Of a stretch of 42,703 nt of DNA, positions 21,249-29,553 are shown piece by piece (position 1 is the first letter of the stretch; the number at the start of each line of letters is the position of its first letter). The position numbers were made by a program, and so were the translations under genes. The notes under the pieces were generated by a model. It saw only the letters and a program-made list of their open reading frames with translations. It ran no database searches and was not told the DNA's origin. Location of the stretch: contig NZ_JADOEQ010000026.1 of NCBI RefSeq assembly GCF_016745255.1, forward strand, positions 1 through 42,703, given 5' to 3'. The stretch comes from Enterococcus sp. BWR-S5. GTDB taxonomy: Bacteria; Bacillota; Bacilli; Lactobacillales; Enterococcaceae.

Positions 21249-21393
21249 TTGAGAGATAATGCTTAAGCAATTGAAGCTGATGATGACACAGGTACCAATC
21301 TGTTCAAGAGTGGATGATGACTGCCACCATGAGCTAAAATCTAAACTCGTAAAAAAGTAATGAATTCAGGAGAGTCAGCCGATTAAAAATGGG

Positions 21394-21467
21394 TTTCCTA
21401 TATCACTCAAAGTCTGGTCGAACTCATTCAACTTTTCCTAATGTCTAGTTTCACAGATCAGCTCAAT
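21394..21467. repeat. Intergenic repeat family, copy A1
   Basis: 21394-21440 aligns with 38314-38360 at roughly 39 of 47 positions, sharing TTTCCTA, ACTCAAAGTCTG and AACTCATTCA. The downstream part, CTAATGTCTAGTTTCA, corresponds to CTTATTGTCTAGCTTCA in copies B1 and B3. Confidence 0.65.
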
Positions 21468-21509
21468 CGGTGATAAGATAAACTGATTTCAATGATGTCC
21501 CTTATCACT

Positions 21510-21575
21510 GAATCATTTTCCTATATCACTCATGAGCTAGACGATATGTTCAACTTTTCCTATTTTACGGAATTT
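21510..21575. repeat. Intergenic repeat family, copy A2
   Basis: Positions 21510-21537 match 38062-38089 at 27 of 28 bases. The following CAACTTTTCCTA is the same sub-motif as in the other copies. Confidence 0.7.
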
Positions 21576-21697
21576 TTGGTTTATTTCCAAGCAAAGAGTG
21601 TTAAGTTATCTCTAAAGCAATGGAGAATAATTTTTTAAAACCTTTAATTTTTTCTATAAGTAGCATATAATATAAAAGGATTGTTCTCAGGAAGCGT

Positions 21698-21724
21698 ATC
21701 CTCATAGAGGATTCATGGTATAAT
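21698..21724 (+). promoter_or_regulatory. zapA promoter with adjacent palindrome
   Basis: Extended -10 TGGTATAAT at 21716-21724. Immediately upstream, ATCCTC and GAGGAT (21698-21703 and 21707-21712) form a 3-base-loop palindrome in the position of the spacer, a possible regulator site. The -35 is weak. Confidence 0.45.
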
Positions 21725-21760
21725 ACAGCTTTACGGGTTTATTTACAGGAGGAGAAAAAT

Positions 21761-22213
21761 ATGGCAAAAGATAAAACAAGATACAAAGCGATGATAGCGA
21801 ATCATACGTATACAATTATTGGACAGGAAACAAAAAAACATATGGACTTGGTTACACGTATTGTCAACGAACAGTTAGCTGAAATCAAGCATATATCTCC
21901 TCAGACCAATACCGAACAGGCTTCCGTCCTTTTAGCTGTCAATGCTGTTTCAGACCAATTGAAAAAACAGGAAGAAGTTTTGAAGCTGAGGCAAGAGGTT
22001 GAAGAACTGAAACGCCGCACTATCAGAATTACTGAACTGGAAAATAGAATCAAGCGAATCGAAGCAATCGAAGAGGAAGCAAAGGGCGTACTGAAGAAAA
22101 ACGGCCAAGAAGATGTTGAAATCCATAATCATATGGAAGCGCAGCAAATCCTAAATGAGAATCGGAAACAACAGATTCAAAACAAAGGGACACAGGATAC
22201 CCAGGAAAACTAA
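21761..22213 (+). CDS. zapA: Cell division protein ZapA
   Basis: Small cytoplasmic FtsZ-associated protein (150 aa) that bundles FtsZ filaments at the division site. The N-terminal part KTRYKAMIANHTYTIIGQET followed by HMDLVTRIVNEQLAEI is the ZapA fold; residues 65-110 form a long coiled coil. The C-terminal tail, rich in Glu, Asn and Gln, makes it longer than the compact Bacillus form (about 85 aa). ATG at 21761 follows AGGAGGAG. cvpA starts 18 bases later, as in other Firmicutes where zapA precedes cvpA and mutS2. Confidence 0.88.
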   Translation: MAKDKTRYKAMIANHTYTIIGQETKKHMDLVTRIVNEQLAEIKHISPQTNTEQASVLLAVNAVSDQLKKQEEVLKLRQEVEELKRRTIRITELENRIKRIEAIEEEAKGVLKKNGQEDVEIHNHMEAQQILNENRKQQIQNKGTQDTQEN

Positions 22214-22231
22214 GCTTGAAAGGGTGGCAGG

Positions 22232-22780
22232 ATGCTAACATTACTGATACTTATTATTTTAGCTGTTGGATTTTACAGCGGTGCTAAAAGAGGATTTGTT
22301 CTACAGATTTTATATAGTGTGGGTTACCTGATTTCTTATTTGGTAGCGAAGAGCAATTACAAAGCTTTGGCCTCACATTTAGAGTTATATATTCCCTATC
22401 CTTCTGCGACACAGGAAACAAAATTGGTGTTCTTTAATCAGGAGATTATTCTTGAGCTGGACCAAGCCTTTTATGGGGCAGTTGCGTTTCTGATTATACT
22501 GTTTGCCGGATGGCTAATCGTTCGTTTTGCCGCAATTTTTGCGCGCGGACTGACATTTATGCCTGTCCTGAAACAGGCTGATTGGGTTGCCGGTGGCGTT
22601 TTAAGTATGGTAGTGTTGTATATAGGTATATTTCTTGTTTTAAATGCGGTCTCTATGATTCCGGTGGATTTTATCCAGAATCAATTTGAGAGCAGTGGGC
22701 TGGCCCGTTTCATGATTAAAGATACACCGATATTTTCGAAGCAAATCTATAATCTATGGGTGGAGCAAATGATTAATTAA
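22232..22780 (+). CDS. CvpA family membrane protein
   Basis: Integral membrane protein of 182 aa with four hydrophobic segments (about 2-20, 28-40, 78-103, 122-145). The opening, LLILIILAVGFYSGAKRGFV, is the family hallmark. In E. coli CvpA is needed for colicin V production; in Firmicutes the role is not settled, but the gene is constantly found between zapA and mutS2, suggesting an envelope or division link. It is in an operon with zapA and followed by an intrinsic terminator at 22782-22840. Confidence 0.85.
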   Translation: MLTLLILIILAVGFYSGAKRGFVLQILYSVGYLISYLVAKSNYKALASHLELYIPYPSATQETKLVFFNQEIILELDQAFYGAVAFLIILFAGWLIVRFAAIFARGLTFMPVLKQADWVAGGVLSMVVLYIGIFLVLNAVSMIPVDFIQNQFESSGLARFMIKDTPIFSKQIYNLWVEQMIN

Positions 22781-22781
22781 C

Positions 22782-22840
22782 AAAAAGTTGAATGGAAGGT
22801 TGAGACAATGCCCGACAGGCTCTTTGTTTCAACTTTTTTT
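22782..22840 (+). terminator. Terminator between cvpA and mutS2
   Basis: AAAAAGTTGAA (22782-22792) pairs with TTCAACTTTTT (22828-22838), followed by more T. Inside, GAGACAA and TTTGTTTC and a GCC/GGC pair can form alternative stems that overlap the outer 3' arm, leaving room for attenuation. Confidence 0.7.
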
Positions 22841-22876
22841 GTACAAGGGAAGCATAAAGGAATCGAAGGTGAAAAA

Positions 22877-25243
22877 ATGAATAAAAAGATTTTATCAACA
22901 CTTAATTTTGATAAAGTGAAGCAGCTCATGATTGAGTATACAGTTACTGCTCAAGGGTTGGAAGAAATTGAACAGCTTTTGCCAAGCAATGATGCTGCTG
23001 TCATCCAGTCATGGTTGAATGAAACGGAAGATGGTCTGAAGGTACAGCGTTTACGTGGTGGAATTCCTGTTCCAAAACTAGAAAATATTCGCCCGCATAT
23101 CAAGCGTATTGAAATTGGGGCAGATTTAAATGGAATTGAACTGGCTCAAATTGGTCGCGTTCTTTCCACTACAAGTGAGCTGTCACGCTTTTTTGATGAT
23201 TTAAAGGACAGTGAAATTGAGCTGTTCCGATTGTATGAATGGACAGAGCAGCTGGTGACTATTCCCGAACTGAATCGAAAATTGAAAACAGCTATTGCTG
23301 AGGATGGGTATGTTCAGGATGAGGCTTCTCAGGAGCTGAAAATCGTTAGAAATAATATTCGCAGAAGCGAACAGACAATTCGTGAGCAGCTTGACGGTAT
23401 TGTTCGCGGGAAAAATGCTCGCTATCTAAGTGATGCCATTGTGACAATGAGAAATGAGCGCTATGTAATTCCTGTGAAGCAAGAGTATCGTGGGATTTTT
23501 GGCGGTGTTGTTCACGATCAAAGTTCTTCCGGTCAAACACTGTTTATCGAGCCGAAACAGATTGTTGAATTGAACAATCGTTTACGCCAACACCAAATTG
23601 CTGAGCGGAATGAGATTGAACGAATACTGGCAGAACTATCAGCTGAGTTGGTTCCTTACCAACAGGAAATCATCCATAATGCTTACGTTCTTGGTAAGTT
23701 TGATTTTATCAACGCGAAAGCTCGATTTGGAAAAGAATTGAAGGCTATCGTTCCTGCATTGAGCCTGGAAAATCATGTTTTTCTTAAACAAGCCAGACAT
23801 CCGCTGTTGAATCAGGAACAGGCTGTAGCCAACGACATCATGCTTGGCGATGAGTATCAGGCGATTGTTATTACAGGGCCTAATACCGGTGGTAAAACCA
23901 TTACATTAAAAACGCTGGGCTTATTACAGCTGATGGGACAGTCTGGTTTGCCGATACCGGCAGATGAAGAAAGTGTCATCGGGATTTTTAAAGAAATTTT
24001 TGCTGATATTGGGGATGAGCAATCCATCGAACAAAGCTTAAGTACGTTCTCCTCTCATATGACGAATATTGTTGATGTCCTAGGAAAGGTAGATGAACAA
24101 AGCCTCGTACTTTTTGATGAATTGGGTGCAGGAACAGACCCACAGGAGGGCGCAGCATTGGCAATCTCCATTTTGGATGCGTTAGGAAGTAAAAGTGCTT
24201 ATGTGGTTGCTACGACACATTATCCTGAGCTGAAGGTATACGGTTATAATCGTGCAAAAACAATCAACGCCAGCATGGAGTTTGATGTGGACACACTTAG
24301 CCCGACGTATCGACTGTTGATTGGTGTTCCGGGACGAAGCAATGCGTTTGAAATTTCTCGCCGATTGGGATTGGACGAAGCGATTATTGGTGAAGCGAAG
24401 CAAATTATGGATGGAGAAAGCCAAGATTTGAATGAAATGATTGCTGACCTTGAGAATCGCAGGAAAATGGCGGAGACTGAATACTTGGAGGTTCGTCATT
24501 TTGTAGAAGAATCTCAAGTTCTCTATCGCGATTTAAAGAATGCTTATGACTATTTTATTGATGAACGAGAGAAGGAAATGGCAAAAGCCCGCAAACAGGC
24601 AAATACGTTAGTCAGCGAAGCGGAGGAAAAAGCCGAAACAATTATTTCTGATATCCGCAAGCTTCAGTTGGAAAGCGGCAATCAAGGTGGAGTGAAAGAA
24701 CACCAATTGATTGATGCTAAAACCAAACTGTCAAATCTTCATCATCAGGAAAATCATTTAGAAAAGAACAAAATCCTGAAGAAAGCTAAGGAGCAGAAAA
24801 AGCTTAAAGAAGGCGACGAAGTGATTGTAAATACTTATGGTCAGAGAGGAACTCTTTTGAAGAAATCTGGCGCAGACAGCTGGCAAGTACAACTGGGGAT
24901 TTTGAAAATGACGGTCAATGAGTCAGATATGACCTTAGTTGGAAAGGAAAAAGAGCCTGTTCAGAAGATTACGTCAATTCGCTCGGCTGAATCAAGTCAT
25001 GTTTCCAATCAATTGGATTTACGAGGGAAGAGATATGAAGAAGCATTGGCAGAAGTAGACCAATATTTGGATGCTGCGATACTTGCCGGATACCCTCAGG
25101 TGACAATTGTTCACGGCAAAGGAACAGGTGCACTACGTACAGGAATTACGGATTATTTAAAAAATCATCGTAGTGTGAGCAGCTTTGAGTTCGCTCCGGC
25201 AAACCAAGGTGGGAACGGGGCAACAATCGTCAAATTTAAATGA
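22877..25243 (+). CDS. mutS2: MutS2 ATPase/Smr nuclease
   Basis: Protein of 788 aa from the chosen start. MutS2 lacks the mismatch-recognition domain of MutS; it was known as an anti-recombination protein and more recently as a factor that splits collided ribosomes (RqcU in Bacillus). Visible: core/clamp helices, the ATPase with Walker A TGPNTGGKT near residue 332 and Walker B LFDELGAGTDPQEGAAL, a coiled-coil region (about 515-640), a KOW-like segment, and a C-terminal Smr domain with LDLRG and HGKGTGALR. I chose ATG 22877, with GAAGGTGA just upstream and a typical MutS2 N-terminus; an upstream ATG at 22808 in frame lies within the terminator hairpin. Confidence 0.94.
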   Translation: MNKKILSTLNFDKVKQLMIEYTVTAQGLEEIEQLLPSNDAAVIQSWLNETEDGLKVQRLRGGIPVPKLENIRPHIKRIEIGADLNGIELAQIGRVLSTTSELSRFFDDLKDSEIELFRLYEWTEQLVTIPELNRKLKTAIAEDGYVQDEASQELKIVRNNIRRSEQTIREQLDGIVRGKNARYLSDAIVTMRNERYVIPVKQEYRGIFGGVVHDQSSSGQTLFIEPKQIVELNNRLRQHQIAERNEIERILAELSAELVPYQQEIIHNAYVLGKFDFINAKARFGKELKAIVPALSLENHVFLKQARHPLLNQEQAVANDIMLGDEYQAIVITGPNTGGKTITLKTLGLLQLMGQSGLPIPADEESVIGIFKEIFADIGDEQSIEQSLSTFSSHMTNIVDVLGKVDEQSLVLFDELGAGTDPQEGAALAISILDALGSKSAYVVATTHYPELKVYGYNRAKTINASMEFDVDTLSPTYRLLIGVPGRSNAFEISRRLGLDEAIIGEAKQIMDGESQDLNEMIADLENRRKMAETEYLEVRHFVEESQVLYRDLKNAYDYFIDEREKEMAKARKQANTLVSEAEEKAETIISDIRKLQLESGNQGGVKEHQLIDAKTKLSNLHHQENHLEKNKILKKAKEQKKLKEGDEVIVNTYGQRGTLLKKSGADSWQVQLGILKMTVNESDMTLVGKEKEPVQKITSIRSAESSHVSNQLDLRGKRYEEALAEVDQYLDAAILAGYPQVTIVHGKGTGALRTGITDYLKNHRSVSSFEFAPANQGGNGATIVKFK

Positions 25244-25302
25244 TGCAAAGTGAGAAAGCTATCGCTTTGACTTGAGAAGAAGTCATTTGATTTAGTGGCA
25301 AA

Positions 25303-25332
25303 CATTAGAGAAAGGATATTATCCTTCTAATG
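25303..25332. other. Hairpin between mutS2 and trxA
   Basis: CATTAG/CTAATG outer arms and AAGGAT/ATCCTT inner arms with a 3-base bulge on the 5' side. There is no T-run after it, so a simple terminator is unlikely; it could be a processing or binding site. It lies in a 194-base intergenic region. Confidence 0.35.
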
Positions 25333-25396
25333 AAGCAGCTAAGCGACGTTTCTCTTACTATTGGTAAGCAGAAAAATAGTCTAACAAAGCGGTAAG

Positions 25397-25405
25397 TGTT
25401 ATAAT
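25397..25405 (+). promoter_or_regulatory. trxA extended -10 promoter
   Basis: TGTTATAAT at 25397-25405, about 33 bases before trxA; no good -35 at the expected distance. Confidence 0.5.
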
Positions 25406-25437
25406 AAGTATGTACTTAGAAATAGGAGGAATGAAAG

Positions 25438-25752
25438 ATGGCTGAAGCAATTACAGATGCAACATTCGCTGCTGAAACAGACGAAGGATTAGTCCTGATT
25501 GACTTTTGGGCAACATGGTGTGGTCCTTGTCGTATGCAAGCGCCAATTCTAGATCAATTATCAGGTGAATATGAAGAAGACGAACTGAAAATCGTGAAAA
25601 TGGATGTTGATGAAAATCCGGAAACACCAGGTTCATTCGGAATCATGAGTATTCCAACATTACTGTTGAAAAAAGACGGTGAAGTTGTTGAACGTCTAGT
25701 TGGTGTTCATTCAAAAGATCAATTAGCTGACGTAGTCGGTAAATATCTATAA
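25438..25752 (+). CDS. trxA: Thioredoxin
   Basis: Cytoplasmic thiol-disulfide oxidoreductase (104 aa) that keeps protein disulfides reduced and feeds reductive enzymes. The active site WCGPC has its cysteines at residues 28 and 31; the cis-Pro loop is in MSIPTLLL. The length is exactly that of the family. Strong GGAGGA precedes the ATG. It stands alone behind its own promoter, downstream of mutS2, and shares a bidirectional terminator with the minus-strand LXG cassette. Confidence 0.97.
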   Translation: MAEAITDATFAAETDEGLVLIDFWATWCGPCRMQAPILDQLSGEYEEDELKIVKMDVDENPETPGSFGIMSIPTLLLKKDGEVVERLVGVHSKDQLADVVGKYL

Positions 25753-25754
25753 AA

Positions 25755-25798
25755 GCAAAAAGAATCAATGGTCTTTGACCATTGATTCTTTTTTTTGC
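25755..25798. terminator. Bidirectional terminator, trxA and LXG cassette
   Basis: A long stem (25755-25773 with 25777-25796) with a 3-base loop, A-rich on the left and T8 on the right, placed between convergent genes. Confidence 0.92.
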
Positions 25799-25817
25799 AA
25801 AGCTCTAGTTTTAGAAA

Positions 25818-26651
25818 CTATTCTGCTGCTTTTTCCGGTAAATGTTTCCATACAACACCGTAATCATTGAATCCACTTACGTTATACGTGTCTTCTTGAT
25901 CCAATGGTTTCAAATCCTTTTTGATCATTTCTTCAGAATCCTTACCAAAATTGGAGGTATGGTTGTTGATTTGGTGCGAAATATAGAATCCGTAATAATA
26001 TTTAGTATTTCCACCTAGATGATTGGAAATACCATAATATAGGTGGTTACTCAAAATAAATTCTAAATCAAAGGTTTGTTCTTGTAAATCAAATATAGAG
26101 TTGTAGATTTTGGTAATTTCAGCAATGTATGTCTCAGCATCTTTTCCTGAACTTAAAACAACACTAATTTGATATCTGCGCCGAGTATGTTCAAAGAACT
26201 CATCGACAGTCCAGTCTAAGTTGTTAAATGTATCACTTTCATCCCAATCATCTAATGTGATGGCATAGTTCTCGACAAAATCAAATTGATTTAAAAGTGC
26301 TTCAATCGGCTCTGCCAGTTTTTCCATATAGAAAGAGGGGAGATAATCCGTCCAAAGCTTTCCATCGGCTGTAATCCCAGAATTAGCGACATTACCATCT
26401 TGGTCGGTGATGTAAGAGTACAGGCTGGTTCCGTAATTTTCTCCATTCAGTGTGTATGTGTTTTTATCTCGTGAATAAATAGTAAATGTTCGTCCTTCAA
26501 ACTCTTTCTCCAATGTGTCGATTAAAAAAGCTTCGGCCTTTTCTTGAGAAGTAAATTCATCGGTGTGTTCAGTTGTATCTGTTATTTTGCATCCTCCTAA
26601 ACCTAGAGTGATGACAAAAAGTAATATCACTAATTGAGATGTTCTCCTCAT
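25818..26651 (-). CDS. Lipoprotein, probable LXG immunity protein 2
   Basis: Exported lipoprotein of 277 aa. The signal peptide has two Arg, a hydrophobic core and a lipobox LGLGGC with Cys21. I chose ATG 26651, preceded by AAGGAGA on the minus strand; a longer reading to 26744 lacks a signal peptide at its N-terminus. It is a paralogue of the next gene upstream: nearly identical over residues 20-160 and in the last 15 residues (YGVVWKHLPEK), divergent in between. The duplication extends beyond the stop codon into the 3' flank. Located at the end of a type VII toxin cassette, it probably protects the cell, or close relatives, from an LXG toxin acting outside the membrane. No named domain recognised with certainty. 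Confidence 0.75.
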   Translation of the reverse strand: MRRTSQLVILLFVITLGLGGCKITDTTEHTDEFTSQEKAEAFLIDTLEKEFEGRTFTIYSRDKNTYTLNGENYGTSLYSYITDQDGNVANSGITADGKLWTDYLPSFYMEKLAEPIEALLNQFDFVENYAITLDDWDESDTFNNLDWTVDEFFEHTRRRYQISVVLSSGKDAETYIAEITKIYNSIFDLQEQTFDLEFILSNHLYYGISNHLGGNTKYYYGFYISHQINNHTSNFGKDSEEMIKKDLKPLDQEDTYNVSGFNDYGVVWKHLPEKAAE

Positions 26652-26710
26652 GCAAGACTTCTCCTTTTCTAAAATAACTTGAGCAGGAGCGGCTTCAGTT
26701 GTTTTAGAAA

Positions 26711-27538
26711 TCATTCTGTTATTTTTTCCGGCAAATGCTTCCATACAACACCGTAATCTTCAAAGAGGTTACTGTAAAAATCATCTTCAGCGTGATTTGG
26801 TTTTAAATCATCTTCAAAATAGGATTTTGGATCTTTTCCAAAATCTCCTACATGGTTATGGATGGATTGGTGAATACGATTTGAAAAAATTTTTTCTATT
26901 CCAGAGTTTCCAGCTTCACGAACATAGTAGCTTCCTTCAATATAGAATTCCATATCAAAAGACTCGGTGATTCCTTTATAAACATGCTCATAGACTTCAT
27001 AGGCCTGATTCACGTATGTTTCTTTGTCTTGCTCTTGAGGAAGAAATAGTTTGATTTGATATACACGTCGAGTATGCTCAAAGAACTCATCAACAGTCCA
27101 GTCTAAGTCGTTAAATGAATCACTTTCATCCCAATCATCCAATGTGATGGCGTAGTTCTCAATAAAATCAAATTGATTTAATAAATTTTCAATCGGCTGT
27201 GCCAGTTTTTTCATGTAGTAAGAGGGGAGATAATCTGTCCACAGCTTACCATCAGCTGTAATCCCGGCATTGGCGATATTTCCATCTTGGTCAATGATGT
27301 AGGAGTACAGGCTGCTTCCATATTTCTCTCCGTTCAGCGTGTACGTGTTTTTATCTCGTGAATAAATAGTGAACGTTCGCCCTTTAAATTCTTCTTCCAT
27401 CGTGTCAATTAAAAAAGCTTCGGCTTTTTCTTGAGAGGTAAATTCATCGGTGTGTTCAGTTGTATCTGTCATTTTACATCCTCCTAAACCCAGAGTGCTG
27501 ATAACGAGCAATGATGCTAGTCTGCTTATTTTCCCCAT
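26711..27538 (-). CDS. Lipoprotein, probable LXG immunity protein 1
   Basis: Exported lipoprotein of 275 aa with signal peptide and lipobox LGLGGC (Cys21). It is the tandem paralogue of the gene that follows; conserved blocks include HTDEFTSQEKAEAFLIDT, FTIYSRDKNTYTLNGE and YAITLDDWDESD. Its start overlaps the last 13 bases of the toxin gene and has no evident SD, so it is probably translated by coupling with the toxin. That arrangement, and a surface-anchored location, are what is expected of an immunity protein for an LXG toxin with an extracytoplasmic target (compare TelC/TipC of Streptococcus intermedius). Immunity function is inferred. Confidence 0.78.
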   Translation of the reverse strand: MGKISRLASLLVISTLGLGGCKMTDTTEHTDEFTSQEKAEAFLIDTMEEEFKGRTFTIYSRDKNTYTLNGEKYGSSLYSYIIDQDGNIANAGITADGKLWTDYLPSYYMKKLAQPIENLLNQFDFIENYAITLDDWDESDSFNDLDWTVDEFFEHTRRVYQIKLFLPQEQDKETYVNQAYEVYEHVYKGITESFDMEFYIEGSYYVREAGNSGIEKIFSNRIHQSIHNHVGDFGKDPKSYFEDDLKPNHAEDDFYSNLFEDYGVVWKHLPEKITE

Positions 27539-29199
27539 GTATATGTTACCGTCCCGTCTGGATTATTCTTAAGTTCTGTCACTTGCCCATCTTGACTCAT
27601 TTGTGCAACAAGAGCATCTCGTATTTCTCTGTCCGGAATGTAAAGAACAGCTTTATTGTATAAATTGCTTTTGTTTTGATTCGGATCAGATTTAATTGCC
27701 AAGTTCCAGTAATGTGTGCCGTTTGAAGCACCATTTGTTTCCTTTTTTGTATCATTAGTTATTAGCATTTTATCTGTTTCTTTTGCGTAAGTCTCATTAT
27801 ACATTCGAATCTGATTGGCTTCATCAGCGACTGGCTGCCAGCCTTTACCGCCGATTGTTTGTCCTACATGCTCAGGAGCGCTGAGTGAATTATTTGCATC
27901 TCGGACATACCAGCCTTGTTCTGCACCGTAGGCTTGTCCAAATCCATAGGTTCCTTTCCAAAGCTGATAGCGGTACTCTTTGCCATTAACTTGGAATTCG
28001 TAGACGCTAGTATTTAAATCCATTCCCAGCGGATAACCAAAATGATCATACGTATCACCAAATCCAAAATGACTTTGCATACCGGATTCGTTGGTATAGT
28101 AATAATCTTCCTTCGCATTATATTCAAAACTCAAGCCATTCTTGATTGTTTGATTTAGTCCTGGCGTACTATATAAGCCGTTTTCCAGCATATTTTTAAA
28201 ATCATAGCCGCTCATATCTTTTATTGAAGAAATATCAAAGCCAACAGCGTTTGCTACTTTTTGTAACAGAGGATTTGCGGCAAATAGGTGTACAATTGTT
28301 GAACCAGAGTCTATCATACCACTGATTTGATAGTGTAAATAAAACATTAAAACATCTTTTTCAACATCTGTTAAATTACCATCTAGTAATAGGCGCTCTA
28401 TTGCGAAAAGCTTTGCACTTTGAATCGTACCGTTTGGATTCAAATTAAAAATTTTCCTTAAAGCTTCCGTGTATTCTTTTTCCCTTTTCAAGAAGGCTTC
28501 GCGACTCTTCTTATAGTGTGCTGCGGCTTCTTTTGACTGAAGGGTTGTAAACCAGCTTTTATCCACACCAGCTGGAAATGAGTAGGTTCCATCGCTATTT
28601 ACGGTTGTGTCATTTAATACTAAAACACCTTGCATGGCTAATTCTAAATCATTTAGACTGCTTGTAAACAGACTGGTGGTTTGAGAAGAAAAACGATAAA
28701 GCTTTTCCAGCTTCTCATTCAATTTCTCAATGTCCTCTTGAAAGGTATCTGCCATGCGAGTTAGACTTTTTTGGAAGTCGAGTAATGAGTCAAGTACAGC
28801 AGCGACCGGATTACTTCTTAAGGTAGTTTTAGTAATAAGGGCAGAGGCATCAACTGCCGCTTTCATCATTTTTTTTGTAGCAATTTGCTGCTGCAGATTC
28901 TCTTCATCCAAATATCCTTCGCTTGAAATTTCCTGATCTGCCGTCTGATAGTTTTGCAATTCCAGCTCGATTTTATCAACGGCTGTAGTCACTCGTGTAA
29001 TGGTAGGGATAATCAGCTCGCTAAATAAGCCTTTTCCGGCAGTATAAGCAGCGCCAGCCAGTGATTGTCCGTCAACTGCGGCCACAACCTTTTGGCTTCC
29101 TGATTTTAACTGATCAACAACGTCTTTTCCACTAGCTAGGTTGCTGGTTAAGGCTTGAATCAGTTGTGCGGATTCATCGCTTGAATAAATTAATCCCAA
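27526..29199 (-). CDS. LXG-domain type VII secretion toxin
   Basis: Polymorphic toxin of 557 aa. The N-terminal 210 residues are long amphipathic helices typical of LXG/WXG-like secretion domains. A middle region (about 210-360) contains a hydrophobic stretch near FYLHYQISGMIDSGSTIVHL. The C-terminal part (about 365-557) has YDHFGYPLGMDL and LWKGTYGFGQAYGAEQGWY, which resembles the DUF4474 motif from memory. There is no signal peptide. The start is TTG at 29199, with GGAGGG seven bases upstream, and it overlaps the preceding small gene. Two small helical genes precede it and lipoproteins follow, the standard order of LXG cassettes. No type VII secretion machinery is in the window, so it must be elsewhere. 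Confidence 0.85.
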   Translation of the reverse strand: MGLIYSSDESAQLIQALTSNLASGKDVVDQLKSGSQKVVAAVDGQSLAGAAYTAGKGLFSELIIPTITRVTTAVDKIELELQNYQTADQEISSEGYLDEENLQQQIATKKMMKAAVDASALITKTTLRSNPVAAVLDSLLDFQKSLTRMADTFQEDIEKLNEKLEKLYRFSSQTTSLFTSSLNDLELAMQGVLVLNDTTVNSDGTYSFPAGVDKSWFTTLQSKEAAAHYKKSREAFLKREKEYTEALRKIFNLNPNGTIQSAKLFAIERLLLDGNLTDVEKDVLMFYLHYQISGMIDSGSTIVHLFAANPLLQKVANAVGFDISSIKDMSGYDFKNMLENGLYSTPGLNQTIKNGLSFEYNAKEDYYYTNESGMQSHFGFGDTYDHFGYPLGMDLNTSVYEFQVNGKEYRYQLWKGTYGFGQAYGAEQGWYVRDANNSLSAPEHVGQTIGGKGWQPVADEANQIRMYNETYAKETDKMLITNDTKKETNGASNGTHYWNLAIKSDPNQNKSNLYNKAVLYIPDREIRDALVAQMSQDGQVTELKNNPDGTVTYTWGK

Positions 29200-29552
29200 G
29201 ATTGCTCCCTCCGTTCTTTATAAAGCATTTCACGCTCTTCATCTATTTTAGCGGTTTCATTTTTGTAGGCGGTCGCGATTTGCTCATTTGATTCTTGGAG
29301 TAGTTGTCGAAATAACCACTCTTGCTCTTCGGTTTCTTGTTGTATCGCCAAGCTATTAGGATGACCATATCTGGAAATCTCGTTGTTTAGTGAAGCTAAC
29401 TTTTGAAAACCTAGTTGAAGGTCTTCTTCCAGATTTTGGATGGTATGTTCCAGCTTTCTCTTTTCATCTCCGAGATACTCAAGTTGATTTTCGTTCTCTA
29501 AGATTAATTGGTCATAGGCAGCACGTTCTGGCTTATCAATAGTATCCTTCAA
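29190..29552 (-). CDS. LXG partner protein 2 (coiled coil, DUF3958-like)
   Basis: Small protein of 120 aa, almost wholly helical and coiled-coil (residues 10-60 and 70-115), rich in Glu, Gln and Lys. Small helical proteins in this position (Lap2/DUF3958 type) bind the LXG domain and help target the toxin to the type VII secretion system. I chose TTG 29552, which lies one base after the upstream stop and has AGGGAGGG six bases before it; another in-frame TTG at 29576 has no such site. Its end overlaps the toxin start by ten bases. The family match is by position and character, not by a clear motif. Confidence 0.7.
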   Translation of the reverse strand: MKDTIDKPERAAYDQLILENENQLEYLGDEKRKLEHTIQNLEEDLQLGFQKLASLNNEISRYGHPNSLAIQQETEEQEWLFRQLLQESNEQIATAYKNETAKIDEEREMLYKERREQSWD

Positions 29553-29553
29553 A

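Larger units (their letters stand above)
21249..21760. other. Intergenic region with repeats and zapA promoter
   Basis: About 510 bases without a supported gene. It holds two members of an imperfect repeat family (21394-21467, 21510-21575) that reappears at 37.9-38.4 kb, and the zapA promoter near 21698-21724. Confidence 0.6.

Noticed and set aside
26652-26744. Longer N-terminus of the second lipoprotein
   Set aside because: It would bury the signal peptide and lipobox internally; ATG 26651 has AAGGAGA and gives Cys21 as in the paralogue.
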